DNA of 64,000 nucleotides from Acidobacteriota bacterium. Its GTDB lineage: Bacteria > Acidobacteriota > Vicinamibacteria > Vicinamibacterales > SCN-69-37. Of this stretch, positions 9,262 to 17,215 are shown in pieces. A program made the translations under genes and the position numbers. Positions within the stretch are counted from its first letter, which is position 1. The number at the start of each line of letters is the position of its first letter. The notes under the pieces were generated by a model that ran no database searches, was not told where the DNA came from, and worked only from the letters and a program-made list of their open reading frames with translations. The stretch lies in NCBI GenBank assembly GCA_020853395.1, contig JADYYY010000007.1, forward strand, positions 248,001 to 312,000, in the 5' to 3' direction.

Positions 9262-9375
9262 GTCGTTCCTGCCACCTGACGTACGAGTCGCACCTATCGG
9301 ACCCGAGCAGAAGCCGGCCAGCGTCAGCTCGTTCCTGTCGCCCGTCGTACCCGACGTACCAGTCGTACCCGTGGT
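9262..9375 (-). repeat. Family A array A3 (right arm, head abuts next gene)
   Basis: On the minus strand, GGTACGACn-type 9-mers begin about 4 bp from the stop codon of the small gene at 9380 and run away from it into the GAACGAGCTGACGC tail. A second, degenerate unit occupies about 9262-9310. The orientation is opposite to A2, so A2 and A3 form inverted arms around the four-helix-bundle gene. Confidence 0.8.
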
Positions 9376-9379
9376 CTTA

Positions 9380-9574
9380 CTACTGTCGTGTCTTGAAGTA
9401 GATCCACAACCCGATCCCGCCGATGAAGCTCAACGGCAGGATGGAGAGCATGGCGCTCATGGAGAGGTAGGCTTGCCAGTTGTCGCGGGTCCCGGCGACG
9501 CCGCAGACGGGGCACGCGAGCGCCAACGCGGGCGTGAGCGCGACGAGCAGCAGCGCGAGGAGGGCGGCGCGCAT
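9380..9574 (-). CDS. Small membrane protein at the end of the cytochrome oxidase operon
   Basis: This 64-aa protein has a signal-like hydrophobic segment (residues 3-19, ALLALLLVALTPALALA), a CPVCG motif right after it (Cys21, Cys24), and a C-terminal transmembrane helix (about 43-60). It starts 8 bp after the stop of the second subunit III-like gene and is the last gene of the oxidase operon. The Cys pair could hold a metal or a disulfide; a role in oxidase assembly is inferred from position only. Family unknown. Confidence 0.65.
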   Translation of the reverse strand: MRAALLALLLVALTPALALACPVCGVAGTRDNWQAYLSMSAMLSILPLSFIGGIGLWIYFKTRQ

Positions 9575-9582
9575 GGAGTTCC

Positions 9583-10152
9583 CTAGAAGTATACCCGCGC
9601 GTAGATGATCGGCCACAGGCCGACGACGAAGTACCAGAACGTCTGTGCCCCGAGGAAGAACCCCGGCGTCAACGTGCCCCGCCGCAGCCGTCGCCAGGCG
9701 AGCCCGAGCGCGATGAGCGCGCCCACGGCGTGCAGGCCGTGCGCCCCGACGATGAGGTAGAAGAAGGCGCCCAGCCGGCTCGAGAACATCGTCATGCCCT
9801 GGCTGAGCAGGCCCACCCACTCGCGGCCCTGCAGGCCCACGAACGCAGCCCCGAGCAGCCAGGCGACGCCGAGCGTACGCGACGCGGCCGGCGACCGGCG
9901 CGCAAACTGCCGGCCTGCGGCGACCGTCAACCCGCCGCTCGCGACGAGCGCCGCCGTGTTGATGAGCGTGCCGGTCACCGGCAGGAGCGGCTCGGTCGGG
10001 ATGCTCCAGACGCCCGGGCGGGCCCCGGCGCGCGAGATCGTGAACGCGCTGATCAATCCGGCGAAGAACATGATCTCGGCGCCGATGAACAACAGCGTTC
10101 CGAGCACGCTCGCCGGAATCACCTCGCGCCGCGCGGCCATGGCGGCTCGCAC
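9583..10152 (-). CDS. Second cytochrome c oxidase subunit III-like protein
   Basis: This is a heme-copper oxidase subunit III (CtaE/CyoC) fold of about 189 aa with five predicted helices. Family features include the helix with IGAEIMFFAGL (conserved Glu), GREWVGL, and AFFYLIVGAHGLHAVGA. It is a paralogue of the subunit III gene at 10526-11107 in the same operon, which is unusual. The start is either the GTG at 10152, 2 bp after the subunit IV stop, or the ATG at 10140; I extend to 10152. It could pair with the first copy as a split or duplicated subunit III. Confidence 0.8.
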   Translation of the reverse strand: MRAAMAARREVIPASVLGTLLFIGAEIMFFAGLISAFTISRAGARPGVWSIPTEPLLPVTGTLINTAALVASGGLTVAAGRQFARRSPAASRTLGVAWLLGAAFVGLQGREWVGLLSQGMTMFSSRLGAFFYLIVGAHGLHAVGALIALGLAWRRLRRGTLTPGFFLGAQTFWYFVVGLWPIIYARVYF

Positions 10153-10154
10153 GG

Positions 10155-10520
10155 TTACTCGGCGTGCGCTGGCGCGGTGTGGGCCGGCTCCGTGTAGAGC
10201 TTCTGCCAACGCTGTCCCTGGTGCTCCATGACGTCCGGCGCGACGCCCCAGAAGAGGACGACCATGAACGCGACCATCCCGATGAGCAGGTACGCGACCC
10301 ACCGGCCCTCGATGTTCACGTGCATGAAGTTCTTCGCCACCAGATAGGCCTTGACGATGGCGATGCCGAAGGCGGTGATGAGCGTCACCAGCCGAATCCC
10401 GAACATCGGCCCGACGATGCTGACGACCAGCAGGGCGCAGAGCAGCGCCCAGACCTTGACGTAGTGCTGATCGTGGCCGGCGTGGGCCGCGTGAGCGGAT
10501 GCGTGTGCGTCGTGCGCCAT
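10155..10520 (-). CDS. Cytochrome c oxidase subunit IV (small, prokaryotic type)
   Basis: The 121-aa protein begins with a His/Ala-rich leader (residues 1-18), followed by three transmembrane helices at about 23-41, 43-62 and 74-95. The block FGIAIVKAYLVAKNFMHV is typical of prokaryotic subunit IV (CtaF/CyoD/COX4_pro). It sits between the two subunit III genes, 5 bp downstream of the first one, in the order expected for actinobacterial and acidobacterial aa3 operons. It acts as a structural membrane subunit. The His-rich N terminus is unusual and might bind metal. Confidence 0.85.
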   Translation of the reverse strand: MAHDAHASAHAAHAGHDQHYVKVWALLCALLVVSIVGPMFGIRLVTLITAFGIAIVKAYLVAKNFMHVNIEGRWVAYLLIGMVAFMVVLFWGVAPDVMEHQGQRWQKLYTEPAHTAPAHAE

Positions 10521-10525
10521 GATGC

Positions 10526-11107
10526 CTACTTCGCGATGTACAGCAGCGGGAAGAGGAAGATCCAGACCAGGTCCACGAAGTGCCAGTAGATCCCGATGTT
10601 CTCGACGCGCTGCAGGTGCTGGTTCCGCGCCGCCGAGGCCGCGACGATCAGCATGATCACCATGCCGGCGATCACGTGCGCGGCGTGCAGGCCGGCCGCC
10701 GTGTAGTAGAACGACCAGAACAGGCTCGACGTGATCGTGAAGCCGGCCTGGATCTCATGCGTCCACTCGAACCCCTTCACGACGAGGAACACGGCACCAC
10801 CGAGCGTCGTGTAGCGCAGCAGCTTGGCCGCGCGCGCGCCGTCGCCGCGCTCGGCGGCCGCGTGCGCGAGCACGGCGGACAGGCTCGACGTCAGCAGGAC
10901 GAAGGTGTTGAAGCCGCCTGCCCAGACGTTCGTGTGCGCCGCCTGATCGCCGAAACCTACGTGCCCGATGCGGTTCATGACGTAGGACGCGAGCAGGCCG
11001 CCGAAGATCACGATCTCGGAGGCGATGACCCACCAGACGCCGAGGCGTCCGGTGGGCAGGTCCATGGCCCGTCGCTGCGTAGCGAGTGGAGTCGAAGTCG
11101 TCGTCAC
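10526..11107 (-). CDS. ctaE: Cytochrome c oxidase subunit III
   Basis: The 193-aa protein has five helices and clear subunit III motifs: GVWWVIASEIVIFGGLLASY with the conserved Glu, VKGFEWTHEI, and the C-terminal pair AAGLHAAHVIAGM and YWHFVDLVWIFLFPLLY. It is the short five-helix form. The GTG start at 11107 lies 27 bp after the ctaD stop; an in-frame ATG at 11065 would remove 14 polar residues. It is a structural and stabilising subunit of the aa3 oxidase in the inner membrane. Neighbours on both sides are oxidase genes. Confidence 0.9.
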   Translation of the reverse strand: MTTTSTPLATQRRAMDLPTGRLGVWWVIASEIVIFGGLLASYVMNRIGHVGFGDQAAHTNVWAGGFNTFVLLTSSLSAVLAHAAAERGDGARAAKLLRYTTLGGAVFLVVKGFEWTHEIQAGFTITSSLFWSFYYTAAGLHAAHVIAGMVIMLIVAASAARNQHLQRVENIGIYWHFVDLVWIFLFPLLYIAK

Positions 11108-11134
11108 CCGGAAGTCCTCGTTTGAAAAGCGCGG

Positions 11135-12895
11135 CTAGCGTTCCGGCGCGGCCATCGCACCGCTTGGCGCCGGCCCGTGACCCGCCGCGCCGAGCCGCGG
11201 CTCCTGACCAGCGGGACCCGCCGGCTCGTACTGGGGCCAGAAATCGTCGGCGCGATCCGGCACGCCGTACTCGTACGGCCCGCGGTACACGGTCGGCATC
11301 ACCGGGAAGTTGCCGTGCGGCGGCGGCGACGCCGCCAGCCACTCGAGCGTCGTCGCCTTCCAGGGATTCGCCCCGGCCACGGCTCCGCCACGCAGGCTCC
11401 GGGCGAAGTTGTAGAAGAAGACGACCTGGAACGCGATCATCGCCAGCAGCGCGTAGGTGGCCATGATGCGCAGGTTCTGCAGGTACGGCAGGTTCAGATC
11501 CGGGAAGCCGGAGTAGTCGAAGATCCGCCGATGGTCTCCGGCCGCGCCCGTGATGAACAGCGGCAGGAAGATCAGGTTGAACGAGATAATCGTTCCCCAG
11601 AAGTGAATCTTGCCCAGCCGCTCGTCCATCATGCGGCCGAACATCTTCGGGAACCAGTGCGTGATCCCGGCAAAGCCCGCGATGAAGGCGATCGGGAAGA
11701 ACGTGTAATGGAAGTGGGCGGTCACGAAGTAGGTGTCGTGGAAGTAGATGTCCGACCCGGCCGCACCCAGGAAGATCCCGGTGACGCCGCCCCACAGGAA
11801 CTCGACGAGGAACGCCAGCGCCCACAGCATCGGCGTCGTCAGCGAGATCGCGCCACCGTAGAGCGTCGCGATGTAGACGAACACCATCTCCGCGACCGGG
11901 ATCGAGATGATGAGCGTCGTGACGCTGAAAAGGCTCGCCATGCGCGGGTCGATGCCGGCCACGAACTGGTGGTGCGCCCACACGAAGAACGAGATGATCG
12001 AGGTCGCCACCGCCGTGTAGACGATGGTGCGGTAGGCGAAGAGCCGCTTGCGGGCGTGCACGGCCATCACCTCGGCCACGATCCCCATGGCGGGCAGCAG
12101 CACGACGTAGACCTCGGGGTGCCCGAAGAACCAGAAGAGGTGCTGCCAGAGCACGGGATCGCCCCCGCGCGCCGGATCGTAGAAGCCGGTCCCGATGACC
12201 TGGTCGAAGAGCAGCATCACGGCGCCCGCGACCAGCGGGCCGACCGACGCCATGAAGAGCACGCTCGCGATCACGATCATCCAGACGACGATCGGGATGT
12301 CGAACATGCGCATCCCCGGCGCGCGCGAGTTCATCGTCGTCGTGATGAAGTTGATGCCGCCGAGCAGGAACGCCACGAACTCGAGCGCCACGGCGACGAG
12401 CCACATCGTGGCCCCGATGGGCGTCTGGTTGTAGACGCCGCTCGTCGAGAGCGGCGGGTACGCGGTCCAGGCCCCGCCGAACGCGCCGCCCGGCACGAAG
12501 AACGACGCGGTCAGCAGCACGGCGCTGAGGAAGAAGATCTGGAACGACAGGCGGTTGACCTTGGGAAAGGCCATGTCGTCGCAGCCGACCATCAGCGGAA
12601 TCAGGTAGTTGCCGAACGCCGCGATCAGCACGGGCATCGCGACCCAGAAGATCATGATGCTGCCGTGCGACGTCACGAGCGCGTTGTACGAGGACGCCGA
12701 GACCCGTCCGAACAGCGGCACGGCCTCCCCAGGGAACGCGAGCTGCATCCGGAACACGTAGACGGTGAACCCGCCGATGAGCGCCATCGCCATCCCGGTG
12801 AACAGGTACTGGAAGGCGATCATCTTGTGGTCGGTCGACCACACGTACTTCAGCAGGCCCGACGGCTCGTGCGCCGCCGCGTGTTCGTGGCTCAT
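11135..12895 (-). CDS. ctaD: Cytochrome c oxidase subunit I
   Basis: This 586-aa catalytic subunit reduces oxygen to water and pumps protons. All ligands are visible: low-spin heme ligands His77 (SHGSIM) and His396, CuB ligands His259 (in GHPEVYVV), His308 and His309, and high-spin heme ligand His394 (TAHFH). Glu261 and Tyr263 in GHPEVY mark it as an A1-type aa3 oxidase. About twelve helices follow a short His-rich N terminus, and the C-terminal tail is Pro/Gly-rich. The ATG overlaps the ctaC stop by 4 bp (12892-12895), indicating translational coupling. Confidence 0.97.
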   Translation of the reverse strand: MSHEHAAAHEPSGLLKYVWSTDHKMIAFQYLFTGMAMALIGGFTVYVFRMQLAFPGEAVPLFGRVSASSYNALVTSHGSIMIFWVAMPVLIAAFGNYLIPLMVGCDDMAFPKVNRLSFQIFFLSAVLLTASFFVPGGAFGGAWTAYPPLSTSGVYNQTPIGATMWLVAVALEFVAFLLGGINFITTTMNSRAPGMRMFDIPIVVWMIVIASVLFMASVGPLVAGAVMLLFDQVIGTGFYDPARGGDPVLWQHLFWFFGHPEVYVVLLPAMGIVAEVMAVHARKRLFAYRTIVYTAVATSIISFFVWAHHQFVAGIDPRMASLFSVTTLIISIPVAEMVFVYIATLYGGAISLTTPMLWALAFLVEFLWGGVTGIFLGAAGSDIYFHDTYFVTAHFHYTFFPIAFIAGFAGITHWFPKMFGRMMDERLGKIHFWGTIISFNLIFLPLFITGAAGDHRRIFDYSGFPDLNLPYLQNLRIMATYALLAMIAFQVVFFYNFARSLRGGAVAGANPWKATTLEWLAASPPPHGNFPVMPTVYRGPYEYGVPDRADDFWPQYEPAGPAGQEPRLGAAGHGPAPSGAMAAPER

Positions 12896-13608
12896 CGCGC
12901 CCCTCCCTGCCCGGCGGCGCCGGTATTGGCGGCGAGCGCCGGCATCACGCCGTGCTCACGCAGCCATTCCTGGTGCGCGGTCGCGGTCTGCACGTGGATG
13001 CGGGCCGGCATCAACCCGTGGCCGATGCCGCAGATCTCCGCGCACTGGATGTCGAAGTCCCCGGCGAGCGTCGGCTTGAACCACCCCGCGATCATCCGGC
13101 CCGGCACGGCGTCCTGCTTGAGGCGGAACGCCGGCACCGAGAAGCTGTGCAGCACGTCCTTCGAGTGCAGCTCGAACCGATAGGTGCGGTTCTGCTGCAC
13201 GTAGAGATCGTCGACCGTCTTGATGTCATCGGCCGTGTCGAGCCGCCCGTCCGGCCCGGCGTGCACGAACGTCCAGGCCCACTGCTGCGAGACGACGCGC
13301 ACGGTCTCCTCCGGCACGGGGTCGGTGACCTTCACGTCGTTCCACACCCGCAGCGCAGCAACGACGATGACCACGTCGAAGACCAGCACGGCGTAGTGCG
13401 GATACGAGACCCAGCGCTTCTCGCTCTTCACGTCGCCGGTCACGTACTTGGACCTGACGCCCTCACGTTTGCGGAACCGCAGGATCAGCCAGAACAGCAC
13501 CGCCTCGGCCAGCAGGAACCAGGCGCCGACGATGACGAGAATCAGGAAGATGAGCGAATCCACGTCGGCAGCGAACGTGGAGGCCTGCGGAACGAACCAG
13601 GAGATCAC
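12892..13608 (-). CDS. ctaC: Cytochrome c oxidase subunit II
   Basis: The 238-aa subunit carries the CuA electron-entry centre. Two helices (about 18-44 and 68-88) anchor a cupredoxin domain whose CuA ligands are all present: His154 (VLHSFSVP), Cys189, Cys193, His197 and Met200 in CAEICGIGHGLM. QQWAW near 108-112 is the usual aromatic electron-entry patch. There is no fused cytochrome c domain, so electrons probably arrive from the separate diheme cytochrome encoded just upstream. The GTG start at 13608 lies 9 bp after the stop of the 35-aa gene, and GAGG lies just before it. Confidence 0.95.
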   Translation of the reverse strand: MISWFVPQASTFAADVDSLIFLILVIVGAWFLLAEAVLFWLILRFRKREGVRSKYVTGDVKSEKRWVSYPHYAVLVFDVVIVVAALRVWNDVKVTDPVPEETVRVVSQQWAWTFVHAGPDGRLDTADDIKTVDDLYVQQNRTYRFELHSKDVLHSFSVPAFRLKQDAVPGRMIAGWFKPTLAGDFDIQCAEICGIGHGLMPARIHVQTATAHQEWLREHGVMPALAANTGAAGQGGAR

Positions 13609-13617
13609 GGGAGGTCC

Positions 13618-13725
13618 TCAGTAAATCAGGAAATAGGACGCCACGGTGAACGCGATCGCGCCCCAGACCGTGGCGACGAACACCTGCCGGGCAATGGCCT
13701 TCGGATCGTACTCACCACTTGCCAT
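13618..13725 (-). CDS. 35-aa single-helix protein in the oxidase operon
   Basis: I read a complete small gene here: ATG at 13725, a strong GGGGGA Shine-Dalgarno 5 nt upstream, and a TGA at 13618-13620. The product starts MASGEYDPKAIARQVFVATV and continues as one hydrophobic helix ending in SYFLIY. It lies between the cytochrome c gene (10 bp) and ctaC (9 bp) in an otherwise tightly packed operon. A short charged N terminus plus one transmembrane helix resembles the tiny accessory subunits of other heme-copper oxidases (inference). It is too short for routine gene calling. Confidence 0.7.
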   Translation of the reverse strand: MASGEYDPKAIARQVFVATVWGAIAFTVASYFLIY

Positions 13726-13735
13726 CCGTTTCCCC

Positions 13736-14380
13736 CTACCTCGGCAACGCGTGCACGTAGGCCGCCACGCTGTCGACCTCGGCCGGCTGCACCGTCAGGG
13801 CCATGCCGGCCATCTGCGCGCCGATCGGGTCGTCCTTGACGGCGCCGCGGACGCCGCTCTGGAACTTCCTGAGCTGACGGGCGACGTACCAGTCGTCCAT
13901 GCCGGCGAGCGGCGGCGCGTTCAACGCCTCGTTGCCTTCGCCCTTCGGCCCGTGGCACGCGGCGCACACGGCGAACTTCGTCTGGCCGACGGCCGGATCC
14001 GCGCCGGCGACGGCGGCCGGCGAGGTCCCGGCCGGCAGCGACGCCACGTAGGACGCCACGGCGTCGATCTCCGCCTGCGTCCCCATCTGCATCGCCATCG
14101 CCCGCATCCTCAGCCCTTCGGCATCGTCGAAGTGCCTGCCGCGAGTGCCGGCCTTGAAGCGCTGCAACTGCGATGCGACGTACCAGCGAGGCATCGCCGC
14201 GATCCGAGGCGCGCCAAACGTCGCGTCGCCCGCGCCGGCCTCGCCATGGCAGCTCGCGCACGCGCGGTACAGTTGCTCGCCCGACGCGGTTGCGCCCTGC
14301 GCCACACTACAGCCGGCTCCGGCCACCGCACCGCCGAGCAGGCCGAGGACGGCGTACAAACGAAGAGTGGACACGCTCAT
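13736..14380 (-). CDS. Diheme c-type cytochrome, predicted lipoprotein
   Basis: From the ATG at 14380 the 214-aa protein has a lipoprotein signal (ALLG-type core YAVLGLLGGAVAGAG ending at a Cys in AGAGCS), then two tandem class I cytochrome c domains, each with its own CxxCH: CASCHG at about 41-46 and CAACHG at about 140-145. Each domain also has a distal Met candidate (MAMQMG; MAGMAL). It is the first gene of the oxidase operon and is the obvious electron donor to the CuA site of subunit II. GAAGAGAT lies just before the start. Confidence 0.9.
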   Translation of the reverse strand: MSVSTLRLYAVLGLLGGAVAGAGCSVAQGATASGEQLYRACASCHGEAGAGDATFGAPRIAAMPRWYVASQLQRFKAGTRGRHFDDAEGLRMRAMAMQMGTQAEIDAVASYVASLPAGTSPAAVAGADPAVGQTKFAVCAACHGPKGEGNEALNAPPLAGMDDWYVARQLRKFQSGVRGAVKDDPIGAQMAGMALTVQPAEVDSVAAYVHALPR

Positions 14381-14555
14381 CTCGATCTCTTCACCTATGG
14401 CTGCCGTCGCGCCTGCAAAGGATTCGCCAGTGGCGGCCCTCTGCGCACAACGGCTCGACCTTGCGTCCGCCGGCCGACCGCGAGGGCCGACCGGAGAAAT
14501 CACGAGAACGCTGTGGATTTTGCCACATCACACGCGCCGTGTGTTGCTCATCGCG

Positions 14556-16205
14556 CTATTCCCGCAGACCGAACGTGATGAGCACGTTGCCGCTGATGTA
14601 CGAGATGAACTGCCGCCCGTCCACCATGTACGTCGTCGGAGCCGAGCGCATCTGCGCGGAGCTGAGGTTGGACTTCCACAGGGGCGCCCCCGTGCGCGCG
14701 TCGAGCGCCAGCAAGTAGCCGTCGCGGCTGCCCGTGAACACGAGATCCGAGGCAGTCGTCATGATCCCGCTCTCGGTCAGATCGTAGAGCGGGAACGTCC
14801 ACTTGCGATCGCCCGTTGCCGGATCGAGCGCGAGGATGACGCCGTGCGACTGCGCATCGGTCCAATTGTTGATCGGCGGGCGGCCGATGTTCGGCGATAC
14901 CGGTGCATCGGGCGCCGGCCGCGTCGCGCGGAAGCCGCCGCCCATGAAGTTGCCACCCGGCTTGTACTGCGCGGGCGCTGGCGTGAACACGCCCGACACA
15001 TCTTCCCACGCGCCGACGTAGAACAGCCCGGTGCGCGGGCTGTACGACGGCGACCACCAGTTCGTGCCGCCCTGCTGGCCAGGGAACGTCGGCATGCCGG
15101 GCGGCTGCGGCGTCTGGATCGGCCGGCCGCTCGCGTCGAGCCCGCTCGCCCAATTCACCTTGACGAACGGCTTGCCGAGCAGGAACTTGCCGGTCACTCG
15201 ATCGAGCACGTAGAAGAACCCGTTCCGGTTGGCCGCCATCAGCAGCTTCGCGGGCCTGCCCTGCCAGTTCGCGTCGACGAGCACGGGCACCTGAATCGCA
15301 TCCCAATCGTAGGCGTCGTTCGGCGTGAACTGAAAATGCCACTTCAGCACGCCCGTGTCGGCGTCGAGCGCCACGACCGAGTCGGTGTAGAGATTGTCGC
15401 CTTTGCGTTGGCTGGGATTGAAGTCAGGCCCAGGATTGCCGACGCCCCAATAGGTCAGGTTCAGCGCCGGGTCGTAGGTGCCGGTCACCCAGAGCGATCC
15501 GCCGCCGGTCTTCCATGCATCGCCCTCCCAGGTCTCGCCGCCAGGCTCGCCGGGGGCCGGCACGGTGTAGAAGCGCCAGCGCTCTCTGCCGCTCGCCACG
15601 TCGTACGCCGCGATGAACCCGCGGATCCCGTACTCACCGCCGCCGACGCCGACGATGACCGTGTCCTTCACGACGAGCGGCGCCAGACTGATCGAGTAGC
15701 CGAGCGAGGCCTCCGCGACCTTCGTGTTCCACACCTGCCGCCCGGTTCTCGCGTCCACAGCCACCAGATGCGCGTCGAGCGTGCCCATGAACAGCGTGTG
15801 GCCGTGGATGCCGAGGCCGCGGTTGTTCGCGCCGCAGCACACCTTCACGTCGGCCGCGCCGACGTACTTGTAGATCCAGTAGAGCCGGCCGGTCTTCGCG
15901 TCGACCGCCAGGACGTCGTTCGGCCGCTGCGTCAGGTACATCACGCCGTCGACGACGATCGGCGAGCTCTCCCACGAGCCGAACACCTGATTCTGCAGCA
16001 GCCACTTGATCTCGAGATTCCTGACGTTGGCCGGCGTGATCTGCGTCAGCGGGCTGTAGCGCTGTCCGAAGTACGCTCCCGAGTACGTGAGCCAGTTGTG
16101 CGGCTCGCCCGTCGCGTTGACGATGCGCGACGGCGAGACCTGTGCGCCGATCCCAGCCGCCCCTGCGACGACGGCGGCCAGCACGACGGCTGCGGTGCGC
16201 GTCAT
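14556..16205 (-). CDS. PQQ-dependent alcohol dehydrogenase (XoxF/ExaA type)
   Basis: This 549-aa periplasmic quinoprotein has a signal peptide (residues 1-21) and an eight-bladed PQQ propeller with repeated W-type docking motifs (AVDAKTGRLYW, AVDARTGRQVW). The vicinal Cys123-Cys124 that stacks on PQQ is present, as are metal ligands Glu191 (GGGEYGIRG) and Asn257 (GVGNPGPD). The catalytic Asp300 is followed by Trp301-Asp302. An extra Asp two residues after the catalytic one is the mark of lanthanide-dependent enzymes, so a lanthanide rather than calcium cofactor is suggested. The ATG overlaps the upstream cytochrome stop by 4 bp. No PQQ biosynthesis genes are in the window. Confidence 0.9.
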   Translation of the reverse strand: MTRTAAVVLAAVVAGAAGIGAQVSPSRIVNATGEPHNWLTYSGAYFGQRYSPLTQITPANVRNLEIKWLLQNQVFGSWESSPIVVDGVMYLTQRPNDVLAVDAKTGRLYWIYKYVGAADVKVCCGANNRGLGIHGHTLFMGTLDAHLVAVDARTGRQVWNTKVAEASLGYSISLAPLVVKDTVIVGVGGGEYGIRGFIAAYDVASGRERWRFYTVPAPGEPGGETWEGDAWKTGGGSLWVTGTYDPALNLTYWGVGNPGPDFNPSQRKGDNLYTDSVVALDADTGVLKWHFQFTPNDAYDWDAIQVPVLVDANWQGRPAKLLMAANRNGFFYVLDRVTGKFLLGKPFVKVNWASGLDASGRPIQTPQPPGMPTFPGQQGGTNWWSPSYSPRTGLFYVGAWEDVSGVFTPAPAQYKPGGNFMGGGFRATRPAPDAPVSPNIGRPPINNWTDAQSHGVILALDPATGDRKWTFPLYDLTESGIMTTASDLVFTGSRDGYLLALDARTGAPLWKSNLSSAQMRSAPTTYMVDGRQFISYISGNVLITFGLRE

Positions 16206-17017
16206 GGACGCCCGCCTTTCAACGACGCGAGAAACCCGACGACGTCTGCGATCTCGCCCGTGCTCAGCCGCATGCCGTACTTCGGCATCGTCGAGGTCCG
16301 GCTGACGGTCCACTCGCGCAGATCGCCTTTGACGAACGACCGCAGCCGGCCATCGGTCGTGATGAGCTGGACGGTGTAAAGATCTTCGTTCAGGCGGCGC
16401 CCGTTCACCACGCCACCGTCGGCGAGCACCGCCCGCACGGGACGGTTGATCGGCAGCATCACGGGATCCGGATCGAGCAGCGCCGCGAGGATCGCCGCAG
16501 GCGTGCGCTGCCGCGCGATATCGGCGAGCTCTGGCCCAGCGAACGCGCCGCGCTCGTCGAGACGATGGCACGACAGGCACTCGCCCTTGCCCTCAATGAT
16601 CGCCTGGCCGCGGATCGGATCGCCGAGCGCCACCGGCACGGCGGGGGTTGCATCGAAGCCGGCCCGGATGAAGGCGACGAGCCCGGTTATCTCCGCCTGC
16701 TCGAGGCGGAAGGACGGCATCCCGGCAGTCGGGATGCCGGACGCGATCAGCGCCCGCAGCGCCTCGTCGGTCGGCGCGCGGCGGATCGGGCCGCGCCGCA
16801 GATCGACGCCGCTCACGCCCGTACCGGTCGGGCCATGACAGGTGACGCACACGGTGCCGTAGACGCGCTGCCCCACCGCGATGTCGGCGGCCGAATACTG
16901 TGCCGGATGGTCCTGGACCGGTGGCTGCGCACGAGCAGGCTGAACGGCCGCCGCCGACACGACGAGCAGGACGGCAGCGCGCCGCAGAACGGCGTGCGGC
17001 GAGGACGGCACGGGCAT
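16202..17017 (-). CDS. Diheme c-type cytochrome partner of the PQQ dehydrogenase
   Basis: The 271-aa exported protein has a signal peptide (about 1-30, ending ARAQ) and two CxxCH sites: CVTCHG at about 57-62 and CLSCHR at about 149-154. The C-terminal domain (VRAVLADGGVVNGRRLNEDLYTVQL, then MPKYGMRLSTGEIADVVGFLASL) is the type often encoded with PQQ-dependent dehydrogenases. It should take electrons from the quinoprotein encoded by the next gene, with which it overlaps by 4 bp. A TATACT hexamer lies 10 nt before the ATG, which suggests a very short leader. Confidence 0.9.
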   Translation of the reverse strand: MPVPSSPHAVLRRAAVLLVVSAAAVQPARAQPPVQDHPAQYSAADIAVGQRVYGTVCVTCHGPTGTGVSGVDLRRGPIRRAPTDEALRALIASGIPTAGMPSFRLEQAEITGLVAFIRAGFDATPAVPVALGDPIRGQAIIEGKGECLSCHRLDERGAFAGPELADIARQRTPAAILAALLDPDPVMLPINRPVRAVLADGGVVNGRRLNEDLYTVQLITTDGRLRSFVKGDLREWTVSRTSTMPKYGMRLSTGEIADVVGFLASLKGGRP

Positions 17018-17027
17018 GAACGGCCGG

Positions 17028-17033
17028 AGTATA
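17028..17033 (-). promoter_or_regulatory. Candidate -10 element (TATACT), PQQ/cytochrome operon
   Basis: TATACT reads on the minus strand 10 nt before the ATG at 17017. A TTGTGA that could serve as -35 lies 17 bp further upstream (17051-17056). Array A4 starts right behind it. Confidence 0.55.
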
Positions 17034-17058
17034 CTGCGCGCCGCCAGCGGTCACAATC

Positions 17059-17215
17059 ACGGGTACGACAGGGACGACGGGTGCGACCGGTACGACAGGT
17101 ACGACGGGCGACAGGAACGAACTGACGCGGGTCAGCTTTTCCCGGGTACGACGGGCGCGACCGGTACGACGGGTACGACAGGCGACAGGAACGAGCTGAC
17201 GCGGGTCAGCTCTTT
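17059..17215 (+). repeat. Family A array A4 (left arm)
   Basis: Two units of GGTACGACn 9-mers with GAACGAnCTGACGCGGGTC tails and CAGCTTTTCCC ends. The head abuts the promoter of the cytochrome/PQQ operon and the tails point right, toward an unannotated 720-bp segment closed on the other side by array A5 in opposite orientation. Confidence 0.88.
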
